From contig CAMVRT010000005.1 of NCBI GenBank assembly GCA_947169975.1, positions 48,118 to 112,117 of the forward strand: a stretch of DNA of 64,000 nt, in the 5' to 3' direction. Position numbers and translations under genes: made by a program. Within the stretch, counting starts at the first letter, position 1, and each line of letters starts with the position of its first letter. This DNA is from an uncultured Oscillospiraceae bacterium. GTDB taxonomy: Bacteria; Bacillota; Clostridia; Oscillospirales; Oscillospiraceae. The notes below the pieces were generated by a model that was not told the DNA's origin, did no database searches, and saw nothing but the letters and a program-made list of their open reading frames with translations. Positions 42,690 to 51,754 of the stretch are shown here, one piece after another.

Positions 42690-43547
42690 ATGGAAATTCT
42701 GATCATATCGGGACTCAGCGGCAGCGGCAAGAGCCAGGCTGCCTCCTATCTGGAGGACATCGGCTACTATACCGTGGATAATCTGCCTGCGGAGATGATG
42801 GTGAAGTTCGCCGAGTTCTGCGTGGCCTCCGGCGGCCACTATGACCGTGTGGCACTGGTGTACGATATTCGGGCCGGCGAGCCATTCACTGTCCTGGTGG
42901 AGACGCTGGATCAGATCCGTGCCATCGGCGTCACCTGCCGCATGCTGTTTCTGGAAGCCTCTACGGCTACTATTGTCAATCGCTACAAGGAGACCCGCCG
43001 GATCCACCCGCTGTCCAATGGCGGACAGAGCATCGAAAAGTGCATCCAGATGGAGAAGGAGATGCTTTCGCCTATTCGGGATCACGCGGATTTCATCATC
43101 GACAGCACCTCCTATTCCACCGCCAAGCTGCGCAGTGAGCTGCTGAATCTCTTTGGCGCCCAGGGGGATCATGTGGGCCTCCACGTGAACGTGCTGTCCT
43201 TCGGCTTCAAGCACGGCATCCCTATCGAGGCGGATCTGGTGTTTGACGTGCGCTTTATGCCCAACCCCTTCTACGTGGCGGAGCTGAAGCGCAAGACGGG
43301 TCTGGATAAAGACGTACGGGACTTTGTTTTTTCTTTCCACCAGACCCATGATTTCATGGACCAGCTGGAGAAGATGGTTTCGTTTTTGCTTCCTCTTTAC
43401 GGGGAAGAGGGGAAATCTGTGCTGGTCATCGCCATCGGCTGTACCGGTGGTCATCACCGCAGTGTGGCGGTGGCCCATGAACTGAGTGAATACATTGCCA
43501 AGTCCGGCTATCAGGTGACGGAAAATCACCGGGACATTTCCCGGTAA
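42690..43547 (+). CDS. rapZ: RNase adapter / nucleotide-binding protein RapZ (YvcJ)
   Basis: A 285-residue P-loop protein; GLSGSGKS is at 8-15. In Gram-negatives it controls GlmZ small-RNA decay and binds glucosamine-6-phosphate; in Bacillus YvcJ it is a GTPase/ATPase. The C-terminal domain has SFGFKHGIP, DVRFMPNPFY and IGCTGGHHRSV, all family hallmarks. It stands before yvcK and whiA, the conserved Gram-positive order, but is separated from yvcK by an unusual 242-base hairpin-rich gap. Confidence 0.96.
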   Translation: MEILIISGLSGSGKSQAASYLEDIGYYTVDNLPAEMMVKFAEFCVASGGHYDRVALVYDIRAGEPFTVLVETLDQIRAIGVTCRMLFLEASTATIVNRYKETRRIHPLSNGGQSIEKCIQMEKEMLSPIRDHADFIIDSTSYSTAKLRSELLNLFGAQGDHVGLHVNVLSFGFKHGIPIEADLVFDVRFMPNPFYVAELKRKTGLDKDVRDFVFSFHQTHDFMDQLEKMVSFLLPLYGEEGKSVLVIAIGCTGGHHRSVAVAHELSEYIAKSGYQVTENHRDISR

Positions 43548-43551
43548 GAAC

Positions 43552-43715
43552 TGCGTCAAAACAGCAAAGCCGTTTTGACGCAACAGGCTTGCAGCCTGCT
43601 GCGCGCACTCGCTTGCGTGAGACGCTCGCACACTTGCAGCCCGAGAAGTGTATTTTGCCACGTACATGCCGCGGCAAAATACGATTTCAAAGCTTCGCGC
43701 CGTGCGCGGCGCGAA
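43552..43715. repeat. array of four hairpins between rapZ and yvcK
   Basis: Four good inverted repeats in 165 bases: 43552-43582 (TGCGTCAAAAC with GTTTTGACGCA), 43584-43598 (CAGGCT with AGCCTG), 43650-43682 (GTATTTTGCC with GGCAAAATAC) and 43694-43715 (TTCGCGCCG with CGGCGCGAA). None has a T-run of the usual length. The gap interrupts an otherwise tight operon and holds no gene. Confidence 0.6.
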
Positions 43716-43789
43716 ATCTGCGATGCTTATTTGATAAGCAGATCGGTACGGCTCCCGGGAAGGGAAATGTACCCTTGAGGTGATCGTTG

Positions 43790-44839
43790 ATGGAAAAGTA
43801 TTTATATCAGATCCCACCGGAGCGGGGTCCCCGTGTTGTTGCCATCGGCGGCGGCACGGGTCTTTCCACCCTGCTGCGGGGACTGAAAATGTATACAAAA
43901 CGTATTACCGCCATCGTCACCGTGGCCGATGACGGCGGCGGCTCCGGGGTGCTGCGCAAGGATCTGGGCATGCTGCCGCCGGGCGACATCCGCAACTGCA
44001 TGGAGGCTCTGGCCAACTGCGAGCCCATGATGTCCCAGCTGATGCACTACCGTTTTACCGACGGCGTGCTGGCGGGGCAGAGCTTCGGCAATCTGTTTCT
44101 GGCCGCGCTGGACGGCATCATGCCCAGCTTTGACGAGGCAGTGGAGAGTTTGAGCCAGGTGCTTGCCATCACCGGCTGCGTCCTGCCCGTCACCAACGAG
44201 AACGTTCAGCTCAAGGCGGTGTTCGAGAGCGGCGCATCCGTAGTGGGGGAGTCCCACATCGCCATGATGAAGGAGCAGCAGCAGTGCCGCATCTCCTATG
44301 TGGAGCTGGTGCCAGGCCATCCCAAGGCCCTTCCGGCCGCGCTGTCGGCCATTGACGAGGCGGACATGATCCTGCTGGCCCCCGGCAGTCTCTATACCAG
44401 CATCATCCCCAATCTGCTGGTGGACGGCATTGTGGACGCCATCCGCCGCTCCCAGGCGCTGAAAATCTATGTCTGCAACGTGATGACCCAGCCGGGGGAG
44501 ACGGAGGGCTATACCGTCTCGGATCATATTCAGGCCCTGCAGAGCCACTCCTGCCCGGATCTGTTCCGCATCTGCCTGGTCAATTCCCAGTTCATCCCCA
44601 CATCTGTTTCCCTCCGCTACGCCATGGACGGCGCGGAGGTTATCCTCTGCGACCAAGGGGCCTGTGAGGCGCTGGGCGTGGAGATCGTCAGCCGTCCTGT
44701 CTCCACGGTGGAGAACGGCTGGGTGCGCCACAGCCCCGGCCATCTGGCCCGTGAGCTGATGGAGTTGTACGCCCGCCGTGCCATGCGCGTAGTGGGTAAG
44801 TCCACTCGCCATGAGACCATCAACCGCGTGGAGGATTGA
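43790..44839 (+). CDS. yvcK: gluconeogenesis factor YvcK (CofD-like, UDP-sugar binding)
   Basis: A 349-residue protein needed in Bacillus for growth on gluconeogenic carbon and for cell-wall balance; it binds UDP-GlcNAc. The opening VVAIGGGTGLSTLLRGLK and the block TVADDGGGSGVLR are strong hallmarks, as is the late LLAPGSLYTSIIPNLLV. ATG 43790 is chosen over TTG 43787 because GAGGTGAT lies about 5 bases before it. whiA follows after 14 bases. Confidence 0.95.
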   Translation: MEKYLYQIPPERGPRVVAIGGGTGLSTLLRGLKMYTKRITAIVTVADDGGGSGVLRKDLGMLPPGDIRNCMEALANCEPMMSQLMHYRFTDGVLAGQSFGNLFLAALDGIMPSFDEAVESLSQVLAITGCVLPVTNENVQLKAVFESGASVVGESHIAMMKEQQQCRISYVELVPGHPKALPAALSAIDEADMILLAPGSLYTSIIPNLLVDGIVDAIRRSQALKIYVCNVMTQPGETEGYTVSDHIQALQSHSCPDLFRICLVNSQFIPTSVSLRYAMDGAEVILCDQGACEALGVEIVSRPVSTVENGWVRHSPGHLARELMELYARRAMRVVGKSTRHETINRVED

Positions 44840-44853
44840 GAGAGGAGAAAAAT

Positions 44854-45807
44854 ATGCAGTCCTTTGCCTACAAGGTGCGCTCGGAGCTGTGCCGCACGGG
44901 CGTGCAGCGGCTTTGCTGCGCCCGGGCGGAGGCCTACGGCGTGCTGCTGTTTGCCAACACGTTTTCCGCCCGCGAGGTCCGTATCATTACGGAAAACCCG
45001 GAGTTCGCTTCACGCCTTCCCAAGCTGTTCCACAGAGCTTTCTCCCTGAAATTTGACACGGTGCCGGAGGACGACACACGGGGCAAGCTGATCTTTCGTA
45101 TCACCGATCCGGACAAGCTGCACCGGATCATCAATCAGTTCGGCTACGATCCCCGCCAATCCTTTGCCCAGCACGTGAACTTCGCTATGGTGGAGGACGA
45201 ATGCTGCCGCGCTTCTTTCCTGCGGGGCGCCTTTCTCTCCGGCGGCAGCGTTACTGATCCGGAAAAGCGGTATCATCTGGAGCTGGCTACCTCCCATATC
45301 CAGGCCAGCCGTGAGGTGTCCGCCCTGCTGACGGAGATGGGGTTTGTGCCTCACACGGTGATGCGCGGCGCCAGCAGCGTGATCTACTTCAAGCAGTCCG
45401 AGCATATCGAAGACTTTCTGACCACCATCGGCGCGCCGGTTTCCGCCATGGATATCATGACCGCCAAGGTGGACAAGGAGATCCGCAACCGCACCAACCG
45501 CGCCTTTAACTGCGACATGGCCAACATGGAGAAATCCCTGGACGCCGCCCGCGGGCAGCTCTCCGCCATCGAAAGACTGCGGGATCACGGAACCCTGGAC
45601 GATCTGCCGGAGAAGCTGCGCCAGACGGCGCTGCTGCGATTGGAATACCCGGAGTTATCACTTCAGGATCTGGCCCGGCGGTGCGTTCCGCCGGTGAGCA
45701 AATCCTGCATCAACCACCGCATCCGAAAGCTGATGGAGCTTGCGGAAGAGAAAAACAGCCGGGAGTCGGAGGATGCTCCCACTTTATCCCAAAACGATGA
45801 GAAATAG
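44854..45807 (+). CDS. whiA: DNA-binding protein WhiA
   Basis: A 317-residue regulator with an N-terminal LAGLIDADG-like fold that has lost nuclease function, and a C-terminal helix-turn-helix (YPELSLQDLARRCVPPVSKSCINHRIRKL is the recognisable part, beginning near residue 268). It is a sporulation activator in Streptomyces and affects division and growth in Bacillus. The start block SFAYKVRSELCR is typical. ATG 44854 follows GAGAGGAG; TTG 44836 is rejected. Confidence 0.95.
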   Translation: MQSFAYKVRSELCRTGVQRLCCARAEAYGVLLFANTFSAREVRIITENPEFASRLPKLFHRAFSLKFDTVPEDDTRGKLIFRITDPDKLHRIINQFGYDPRQSFAQHVNFAMVEDECCRASFLRGAFLSGGSVTDPEKRYHLELATSHIQASREVSALLTEMGFVPHTVMRGASSVIYFKQSEHIEDFLTTIGAPVSAMDIMTAKVDKEIRNRTNRAFNCDMANMEKSLDAARGQLSAIERLRDHGTLDDLPEKLRQTALLRLEYPELSLQDLARRCVPPVSKSCINHRIRKLMELAEEKNSRESEDAPTLSQNDEK

Positions 45808-45849
45808 AGAGTTATGCAAGCTGACGGAGCTTGCAGAGGAGGAAGAGAT

Positions 45850-46299
45850 ATGACGAAAGAGGAACGCTGCCGCAAGGCTTTGGAATGCCACGCCACCACG
45901 TTGAACTGCGCACAGAGCGTGCTGTGCGCCTTCTCCGATCTGCTGGGCTGGAGCGACGAGCAGTGCGCCGCGCTGGGCAGCGGCTTTGGCGGCGGCGTCC
46001 GCTACGGCGGCCTGTGCGGCACCGTCAGCGCGTCTGTGATGATCCTGGGGCTGCTGTACCCCCACACGCCGGAAAACGGCATGGAGGGTAAGCGCCGCGC
46101 CACGATGATGACCAAAGAGTTCCAGCGCCGCTTCACCGCGCAGTTCGGCAGGCTGGACTGCCGCGATCTGCTGGCGCTGCGCGACCTGCAGGGCACGGAG
46201 ATGACGGAGAAGCTTGGCGTGGACGCCCACTGTGACAAGCTGATCGTCTCGGCGGTGGAGCTGTTGAGCGATATGCTCTGCGAACTGGAAAAGGAGTAA
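45850..46299 (+). CDS. C_GCAxxG_C_C family protein
   Basis: A 149-residue protein of the cysteine-motif family named C_GCAxxG_C_C, with NCAQSV near residue 20, GSGFGGGVRYGGLCGTVSA near 43-62, then DCRD near 102 and HCD near 121. The spaced cysteines suggest metal or redox cofactor binding, possibly with transport or redox enzymes; no activity is established. GGAGGAAGAG precedes the ATG. dnaE begins 3 bases after its stop, so the two are cotranscribed. Confidence 0.85.
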   Translation: MTKEERCRKALECHATTLNCAQSVLCAFSDLLGWSDEQCAALGSGFGGGVRYGGLCGTVSASVMILGLLYPHTPENGMEGKRRATMMTKEFQRRFTAQFGRLDCRDLLALRDLQGTEMTEKLGVDAHCDKLIVSAVELLSDMLCELEKE

Positions 46300-46302
46300 A
46301 AC

Positions 46303-49300
46303 ATGGCATTTGCACACCTCCATGTGCATACGGAATACAGTCTGCTGGACGGCGCCTGCCGCATCCGCGATCTGCCGAAGCTGGTCAAGGAGATGGGGCA
46401 GACGGCGGTGGCCATCACCGATCACGGCGCCATGTACGGCGTGATCGACTTTTATCGCGCCTGCAAGGCCGAGGGGATCCACCCCGTCATCGGCTGCGAG
46501 GTGTATGTGGCCCGCCGCACCCGGTTTGACAAGACCCATGAATACGACAGCGAATCCCGCCATCTGGTGCTGCTTTGTCAGAACGAGACGGGTTACCGCA
46601 ACCTCTCCTATATGGTCTCCCAGGCCTATGTGGAGGGCTTCTACATCAAGCCCCGCATCGACCTGGATCTGCTGCGCGCCCATTCGGAAGGCCTTATCGG
46701 CCTCTCCGCGTGTCTGGCCGGCGAGATCCCCCGACGGATCCTGAACGGCGACTATGAGGGCGCCAAGTCCTACGCGCTGGAGATGCAGAGCATCCTGGGG
46801 GAAGGCAACTTCTATCTGGAGCTGCAGGATCATGGCATTGCCGAGCAGACGGTGGTCAACCGCGCACTTCTGCGCCTGCACAGTGAGACGGGCATCCCGC
46901 TGGTCTGCACCAACGACGCCCATTATCTCCGCCCGGAGGACGCCGAGAGCCACGATGTGCTTCTGTGCATCCAGACCGGCAAGACGGTGGACGATGAGAA
47001 CCGCATGCGCTACGAGCCCCGGAATTTCTACCTCCGCTCCACAGAGGAGATGGAGACGCTGTTTTCCGGCTATCCAGAGGCGGTGGAAAACACCCAGCGC
47101 ATCGCCGACCGCTGCCAGGTGGAGTTCACCTTCGGCAAGTATCATCTGCCGGAGTTCAAGCTGCCCACGGGCTATGATTCGCCCACCTATCTGCGCAAGC
47201 TCTGCGACGAGGGCTTTGCCGAGCGGTACGGCGAGGGGAATCCCCGCTACTGCGATCAGCTGGCCTACGAGCTGGATATGATCCAGAAGATGGGCTTTAC
47301 CGACTATTTCCTCATTGTGTCCGACTTTGTGCGGTACGCCAAGAGCGCCGGCATCCCCGTTGGACCCGGGCGTGGCAGTGCGGCAGGCTCCATGGTGTCC
47401 TATTGCCTGCATATCACGGACATCGATCCCATGCGGTATAACCTGTATTTTGAGCGATTCCTGAACCCCGAGCGTGTCTCCATGCCGGATATCGACATGG
47501 ACTTCGGCGACACGCGGCGGGGCGAGGTGGTGGACTACGTCCGCCGGAAGTACGGCGACGACCATGTGGCCCAGATCGTTACCTTCGGCACCATGGCCGC
47601 CCGGGGCGCCATCCGCGACGTGGGACGCGCCCTCAACATGACCTATGCCGAGGTGGATGTGGTGGCCAAGCTGGTGCCTGCCACGCTCCATATCACGCTG
47701 GACGACGCCCTGAAGCTCTCCAAGCAATTGAGCGACCTCTATGAGGGCGATGAACGCATCCATCGCCTGATCGATATGGCCAAGGCGCTGGAGGGCATGC
47801 CCCGCCACGCCTCCACCCACGCTGCCGGCGTGGTGATCACCAAGCGCCCGGTGTATGAGTACGTGCCGCTGGCGCGAAACGACGAGGCCATTGTCTGCCA
47901 GTACAATATGATCACGCTGGAAGAGCTGGGCCTTCTGAAAATGGACTTCCTGGGCCTTCGCAACCTGACGGTGCTTGACGACGCGGTGAAGATGGTGCAG
48001 CGGAAGGATCCGGGATTCCAATTGTCACAGATCCCCATGGACGATCCGGCGGTATACAAAATGCTGACGGAGGGCAAGACCTCCGGCGTGTTCCAGATGG
48101 AGTCCTCCGGCATGACCGGTGTGTGTCTGGGCCTGAAGCCGGAAAACATCGAGGACATCACCGCTATCATCGCCCTGTACCGCCCCGGTCCCATGGAGTC
48201 CATCCCCCGTTTCGTCGCCTGCAAGCACGATCCACGGCTGATCTCCTACAAGCACCCATCCCTCAAGCCCATATTGGACGTCACCTACGGCTGCATTGTC
48301 TATCAGGAGCAGGTCATCCAGATTTTCCAGCAGCTGGCGGGCTATTCTCTGGGCCAGGCGGACATGGTGCGCCGTGCCATGAGCAAAAAGAAGGTCAAGG
48401 ACATCGAGAAGGAAAGAGGGGCTTTTCTCCACGGCGATCCCGCCCGCAATATCAAGGGCTGCGCCGCCAACGGCATCCCGGAGGATGTTGCCCAGTCCAT
48501 CTACGATGAAATCTACGACTTCGCCAACTATGCCTTCAACAAGGCCCACGCCGTGTCCTATGCCGTGGTAGCCTATCAGACCGCATGGTTCAAGTGCCAC
48601 TATCCCAAGGAGTACATGGCCGCGTTGCTGACCAGCGTTTTGGACAGCTCTGACAAGGTAGCGGAATATATTGCCGACTGCCGCAGCAACGGCATCCGTC
48701 TGCTGCCGCCGGACGTGAACCGCTCCCACGACCGCTTCACCGTGGAGGAGGACGGTATCCGCTTCGGCCTCGTCGCCATCAAAAATATCGGCTGGGGCTT
48801 TATTCAGTCGGTGGTACGGGAACGGGAAAGCGCAGGCGCGTTCACCTCGTTCCGGGATTTCTGCGAGCGCATGTACGATACCAACGACATGAACAAGCGG
48901 GCGGTGGAGAATCTCATCAAGGCCGGCGCTTTCGACTCCCTCGGCGCGCGCCGCTCCCAGCTGCTGGCAGTGTATGAAGCTGTGATGAACAGCATAGCCG
49001 ACAGCCGCCGCAGCAACGTGGAGGGCCAGCTGGACTTCTTCGGCATGGCCTCCGCCGCCAATACGTCCAGTCATGTTGATATTCATCTGCCGGACATCCC
49101 GGAGATCTCCGCCACCGAGCGGATGTTCATGGAGAAGGAGACCACCGGCCTCTACCTCAGCGGTCACCCCATGGAGGACTACCGTGCCGCCGCACGCCGC
49201 GCCGGCGCTGCGTCCATCCACGATATCATGGAGGACTTCGGACAGGAAGAAGGCCCCACGCGCTTCGCCGATGGGCAGAACATTACCGTGGCCGGCATCG

Positions 49301-49788
49301 TCACCGCCAGCAAGACCCGTACCACCAAGAACAACACCCTCATGGCCTATGTGACCGTGGAGGACGAGCTTGCTTCCATCGAGCTGCTGTGCTTCAACCG
49401 CGTCATTGAAACCAGCGGCAGCTATATGGCGGTAAACACGCCGGTGCTGGTGAAGGGCCGCCTGTCCGTCCGGGACGAGAAGCCGCCCCAGATCATGTGC
49501 GACAGCATCGTGCCGCTCAAGCAGTTGTCTGTGCCGGGGGAGGAACCGGCCAAGTCCAGTCCCAAGGGGCAAGCTGCGACCATATTCCTCCGCGTTCCCA
49601 GCGTGGATAGCGTAGCGTTCCGCCACATCAGACTTGTCATGACCATGTTCGAGGGTGATACGCCGGTGAAGATCCGACTGGCCGATACCGGCAAGCTGCT
49701 GGGCGGTCAGTGCCTGAACCATCCCGCCCTTTTGCAGGAGTGCCGGGAATGGCTGGGTGAGGAGAACGTTGTTGTGAGAGAGAAGTAG
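46303..49788 (+). CDS. dnaE: DNA polymerase III subunit alpha (DnaE)
   Basis: A 1161-residue replicative polymerase of the DnaE type. The N-terminal PHP domain begins HLHVHTEYSLLDG. GPGRGSAAGS is near 352, and the catalytic aspartates are in PDIDMDFGD at 396-400. A helix-hairpin-helix follows, then an OB domain (ITVAGIVTASKTRTTKNN) near 1007. In Clostridia and Bacilli DnaE usually works beside PolC, extending primers; whether PolC exists here is not visible in this window. Confidence 0.97.
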   Translation: MAFAHLHVHTEYSLLDGACRIRDLPKLVKEMGQTAVAITDHGAMYGVIDFYRACKAEGIHPVIGCEVYVARRTRFDKTHEYDSESRHLVLLCQNETGYRNLSYMVSQAYVEGFYIKPRIDLDLLRAHSEGLIGLSACLAGEIPRRILNGDYEGAKSYALEMQSILGEGNFYLELQDHGIAEQTVVNRALLRLHSETGIPLVCTNDAHYLRPEDAESHDVLLCIQTGKTVDDENRMRYEPRNFYLRSTEEMETLFSGYPEAVENTQRIADRCQVEFTFGKYHLPEFKLPTGYDSPTYLRKLCDEGFAERYGEGNPRYCDQLAYELDMIQKMGFTDYFLIVSDFVRYAKSAGIPVGPGRGSAAGSMVSYCLHITDIDPMRYNLYFERFLNPERVSMPDIDMDFGDTRRGEVVDYVRRKYGDDHVAQIVTFGTMAARGAIRDVGRALNMTYAEVDVVAKLVPATLHITLDDALKLSKQLSDLYEGDERIHRLIDMAKALEGMPRHASTHAAGVVITKRPVYEYVPLARNDEAIVCQYNMITLEELGLLKMDFLGLRNLTVLDDAVKMVQRKDPGFQLSQIPMDDPAVYKMLTEGKTSGVFQMESSGMTGVCLGLKPENIEDITAIIALYRPGPMESIPRFVACKHDPRLISYKHPSLKPILDVTYGCIVYQEQVIQIFQQLAGYSLGQADMVRRAMSKKKVKDIEKERGAFLHGDPARNIKGCAANGIPEDVAQSIYDEIYDFANYAFNKAHAVSYAVVAYQTAWFKCHYPKEYMAALLTSVLDSSDKVAEYIADCRSNGIRLLPPDVNRSHDRFTVEEDGIRFGLVAIKNIGWGFIQSVVRERESAGAFTSFRDFCERMYDTNDMNKRAVENLIKAGAFDSLGARRSQLLAVYEAVMNSIADSRRSNVEGQLDFFGMASAANTSSHVDIHLPDIPEISATERMFMEKETTGLYLSGHPMEDYRAAARRAGAASIHDIMEDFGQEEGPTRFADGQNITVAGIVTASKTRTTKNNTLMAYVTVEDELASIELLCFNRVIETSGSYMAVNTPVLVKGRLSVRDEKPPQIMCDSIVPLKQLSVPGEEPAKSSPKGQAATIFLRVPSVDSVAFRHIRLVMTMFEGDTPVKIRLADTGKLLGGQCLNHPALLQECREWLGEENVVVREK

Positions 49789-49860
49789 GGAGGAGCCAGC
49801 ATGGGTGTTTTGAACTATTGATTTTGTATTCCACTTCATCAATCTGAAAGGAGAAGGAAA

Positions 49861-50271
49861 TTGGAATACAGGATAACTGAATACACGGCGTATTCGAAAG
49901 CTGAGATTTTGCCCTTGTACGCTGCCGTAGGCTGGACGAATTACACGGACTGCCCGGAGATGCTCCGGCAGGCGTACGGACACTCTCTGTGCACACTTGC
50001 AGCCTATGACAGTGAAGAACTGGTTGGCGTGATTCGCGCCGTGGGCGACGGATATTCCATTGTATTTGTCCAGGACCTGCTGGTATACCCAGAATACCAG
50101 CGGCAGGGGATCGGCACTGCACTGCTAACTGCGCTGAAGGGGCGGTTTCCAAATGTCTACCAGATGGAGCTGCTGACGGACGATAAGGCGCCCAGCCGGG
50201 CCTTTTACGAGGCCAACGGCTTTGCCGAGGCGTCCAGCCTGGGCTGTCTGGCGTATATAAAGATGAAATAA
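49861..50271 (+). CDS. GNAT family N-acetyltransferase
   Basis: A 136-residue single-domain GNAT enzyme. The acetyl-CoA loop is YQRQGIGTALL near 80-90 (Q/RxxGxG/A motif), and the later FYEANGF block near 118 is typical of the fold. The substrate cannot be predicted. It starts at TTG 49861, 4 to 5 bases after AAAGGAGAAGG. Confidence 0.88.
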   Translation: MEYRITEYTAYSKAEILPLYAAVGWTNYTDCPEMLRQAYGHSLCTLAAYDSEELVGVIRAVGDGYSIVFVQDLLVYPEYQRQGIGTALLTALKGRFPNVYQMELLTDDKAPSRAFYEANGFAEASSLGCLAYIKMK

Positions 50272-50306
50272 ATTGTGGTATGTGACAGAATATTCTGCAT
50301 CCGTTA

Positions 50307-50340
50307 TTCCGAGCCGGTGACCGACATCACCGGCTCGGAA
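50307..50340 (+). terminator. hairpin after the GNAT gene
   Basis: Perfect 14-base arms TTCCGAGCCGGTGA and TCACCGGCTCGGAA, six-base loop. No T-run follows. Confidence 0.5.
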
Positions 50341-50354
50341 TCTATCTCCATATG

Positions 50355-50470
50355 ATGGCATGGCAGATTGCCGCGTCGCTTTGCTCCTCGCAATAACGGC
50401 CGTTTCTGTCATTCCTACGTTACCAGTCCGAAGACTGGTGACGTAGGAATCCGCCAGCTCGCAATGAAAG
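50355..50470. repeat. REP-like palindromic intergenic element
   Basis: The core is an 18-base stem with one wobble: ATTCCTACGTTACCAGTC (50411-50428), CGAA loop, GACTGGTGACGTAGGAAT (50433-50450). It is preceded by GATTGCCGCGTCGC and CTCCTCGCAATAACGG and followed by CTCGCAATGAAAG, phrases of the kind found in dispersed intergenic repeats. Only one copy is in this window. Confidence 0.5.
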
Positions 50471-50489
50471 AGGCGGGCATCGGAGCTTT

Positions 50490-50517
50490 TCACACTCGCC
50501 GCACCGTGGCATACACT
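50490..50517 (+). promoter_or_regulatory. SigE-like promoter of the 276-residue unknown
   Basis: CATACACT (50510-50517) matches the SigE -10 form CATACAmT at every position. TCACACT (50490-50496), 13 bases upstream, matches five of seven bases of the -35 form KMATATT. The start codon is 48 bases downstream. Confidence 0.5.
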
Positions 50518-50564
50518 GGATTGAAAGAGACCATCTTTCAGTACTTATCATAGGAGGAAACAAC

Positions 50565-51395
50565 ATGCCTGAAAATGTGATGCCGGGCCCGGTGGACGAT
50601 CTGGAAAAGATCCGGGAATCGGTCTGTATCCATACGAGAAAAATCTTCGATAGCTGTAGGGACAAAGATTGCGTCGAAGACCTGCGGTTCTACCCCACGG
50701 TGGAGGCCCGGGAGATCCTGAACACGTCCCAGATGGTGAAGGGCGGCACGGCGGAGCTGCTGTACGTCTACACGGATGTGGAGCCGGTGACCTTCAACCG
50801 CGGCTTCTACTCCATCGATATGCGGTTTTTCTACCGGGTCAACCTGCAGGTCTACACCGGCGCACCCCGCTACACCGAGGCTGAGGGCCTGTGCGTATTC
50901 GACAAGCGATGCATCCTCTTCGGCAGCGAGGGGAATGCTAAAATCTTCTCCTCCGACACTGTGGTGGAGGAGATGGATATCCCCGGGGCCATGCGCAGCA
51001 ACCTGCCGGTGGCGGTAGTGGAAGCGGTGGATCCCATCGTACTGGATACCCGCATCTCCGACCGCAGCATCGGCACCGACGTACCCCTGACGGATATCCC
51101 CGCCTTTATCGCCGAGAGCTTTTCCGGCGAGCTGGTCTTTGACAACACCGACGAACGCCGCTACTACGTGACTCTGGGCCAGTTTTCCCTGGTGCGGCTG
51201 GAGCGGGATACCCAGCTGCTGATCCCGGTATACGACTACTGCATCCCCCAGACCGACTGCCCCAGCAACGATCAGGAGGATCCCTGCGGCCTGTTCCGCA
51301 GCGTCGCCTTCCCGGTCAGCGAGTTCTTCCCGCCCAACACCGTGGAGACACCTACGGACTACACCAGTGCCCGCAACTACTGCGCCTGCCATTGA
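50565..51395 (+). CDS. conserved clostridial protein of unknown function, possible spore protein
   Basis: A 276-residue soluble protein without signal peptide. It begins MPENVMPGPVDDLEKIRESV and has cysteines in SCRDKDC near the start, a DVEPVTFNRGFYSIDMRFFY block, ILFGSEGNAKIFSS near 125, VTLGQFSLVRLERDTQLLIP near 205, and a CACH end. From memory, closely similar proteins are widespread in spore-forming Clostridia and uncharacterised. Cysteine content and a SigE-like promoter make a mother-cell or coat role plausible, but this is inference. GGAGGAAAC precedes the ATG. Confidence 0.8.
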   Translation: MPENVMPGPVDDLEKIRESVCIHTRKIFDSCRDKDCVEDLRFYPTVEAREILNTSQMVKGGTAELLYVYTDVEPVTFNRGFYSIDMRFFYRVNLQVYTGAPRYTEAEGLCVFDKRCILFGSEGNAKIFSSDTVVEEMDIPGAMRSNLPVAVVEAVDPIVLDTRISDRSIGTDVPLTDIPAFIAESFSGELVFDNTDERRYYVTLGQFSLVRLERDTQLLIPVYDYCIPQTDCPSNDQEDPCGLFRSVAFPVSEFFPPNTVETPTDYTSARNYCACH

Positions 51396-51416
51396 CAGAC
51401 CGCGGTCAGTATTCTA

Positions 51417-51449
51417 CCGCACCCGGATTATGCTCCGGGTGCGGTTTTT
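51417..51449 (+). terminator. rho-independent terminator
   Basis: CCGCACCCGGA, TTATGC loop, TCCGGGTGCGG, then TTTTT. Ends the unit of the 276-residue unknown. Confidence 0.9.
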
Positions 51450-51582
51450 CATACGAAAATGCGGGGGAGGAGGGAGATGTGTGCCTTTGGCCCAATGTAT
51501 AATATGTACAAACGGTTTGTTACTGATTTGTAATAACTGCCGAAATGCAATTCATTTCGACAAAAAAAGAACAAATAATCGC

Positions 51583-51611
51583 TTGCAATTTGGCAATTTT
51601 CATGATATTAT
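51583..51611 (+). promoter_or_regulatory. SigA-type promoter of the SipW/TasA-like locus
   Basis: TTGCAA (51583-51588), 17 bases, TATTAT (51606-51611). The flanking DNA is clearly AT-rich, unlike the genes around it. Confidence 0.7.
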
Positions 51612-51618
51612 TTGAAAA

Positions 51619-51754
51619 AATAACAGGGTGGAGTAGTCTGCATTTTTTATGGTTCGTATTCCGCACCGGATGAGCTCCCCATGTATCTTCGCTCCGTGCG
51701 GAACCCTGTCGGACGTGCCCTGTGCGGATCCTGTTCAAAAAGGAGATTTCCCGT
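51619..51754 (+). promoter_or_regulatory. structured leader of the first signal peptidase gene
   Basis: A leader of about 136 bases. ACAGGGT (51623-51629) can pair with ACCCTGT (51703-51709), enclosing TTCCGCAC (51659-51666) paired with GTGCGGAA (51696-51703). The two stems compete for base 51703. No known riboswitch motif was recognised, and no terminator lies between it and the ATG. Confidence 0.4.

Noticed and set aside
51520..51738. 72-codon minus-strand frame in the AT-rich region before the fibre locus
   Set aside because: It covers the promoter and leader, has no ribosome site and no likeness to any family I know.
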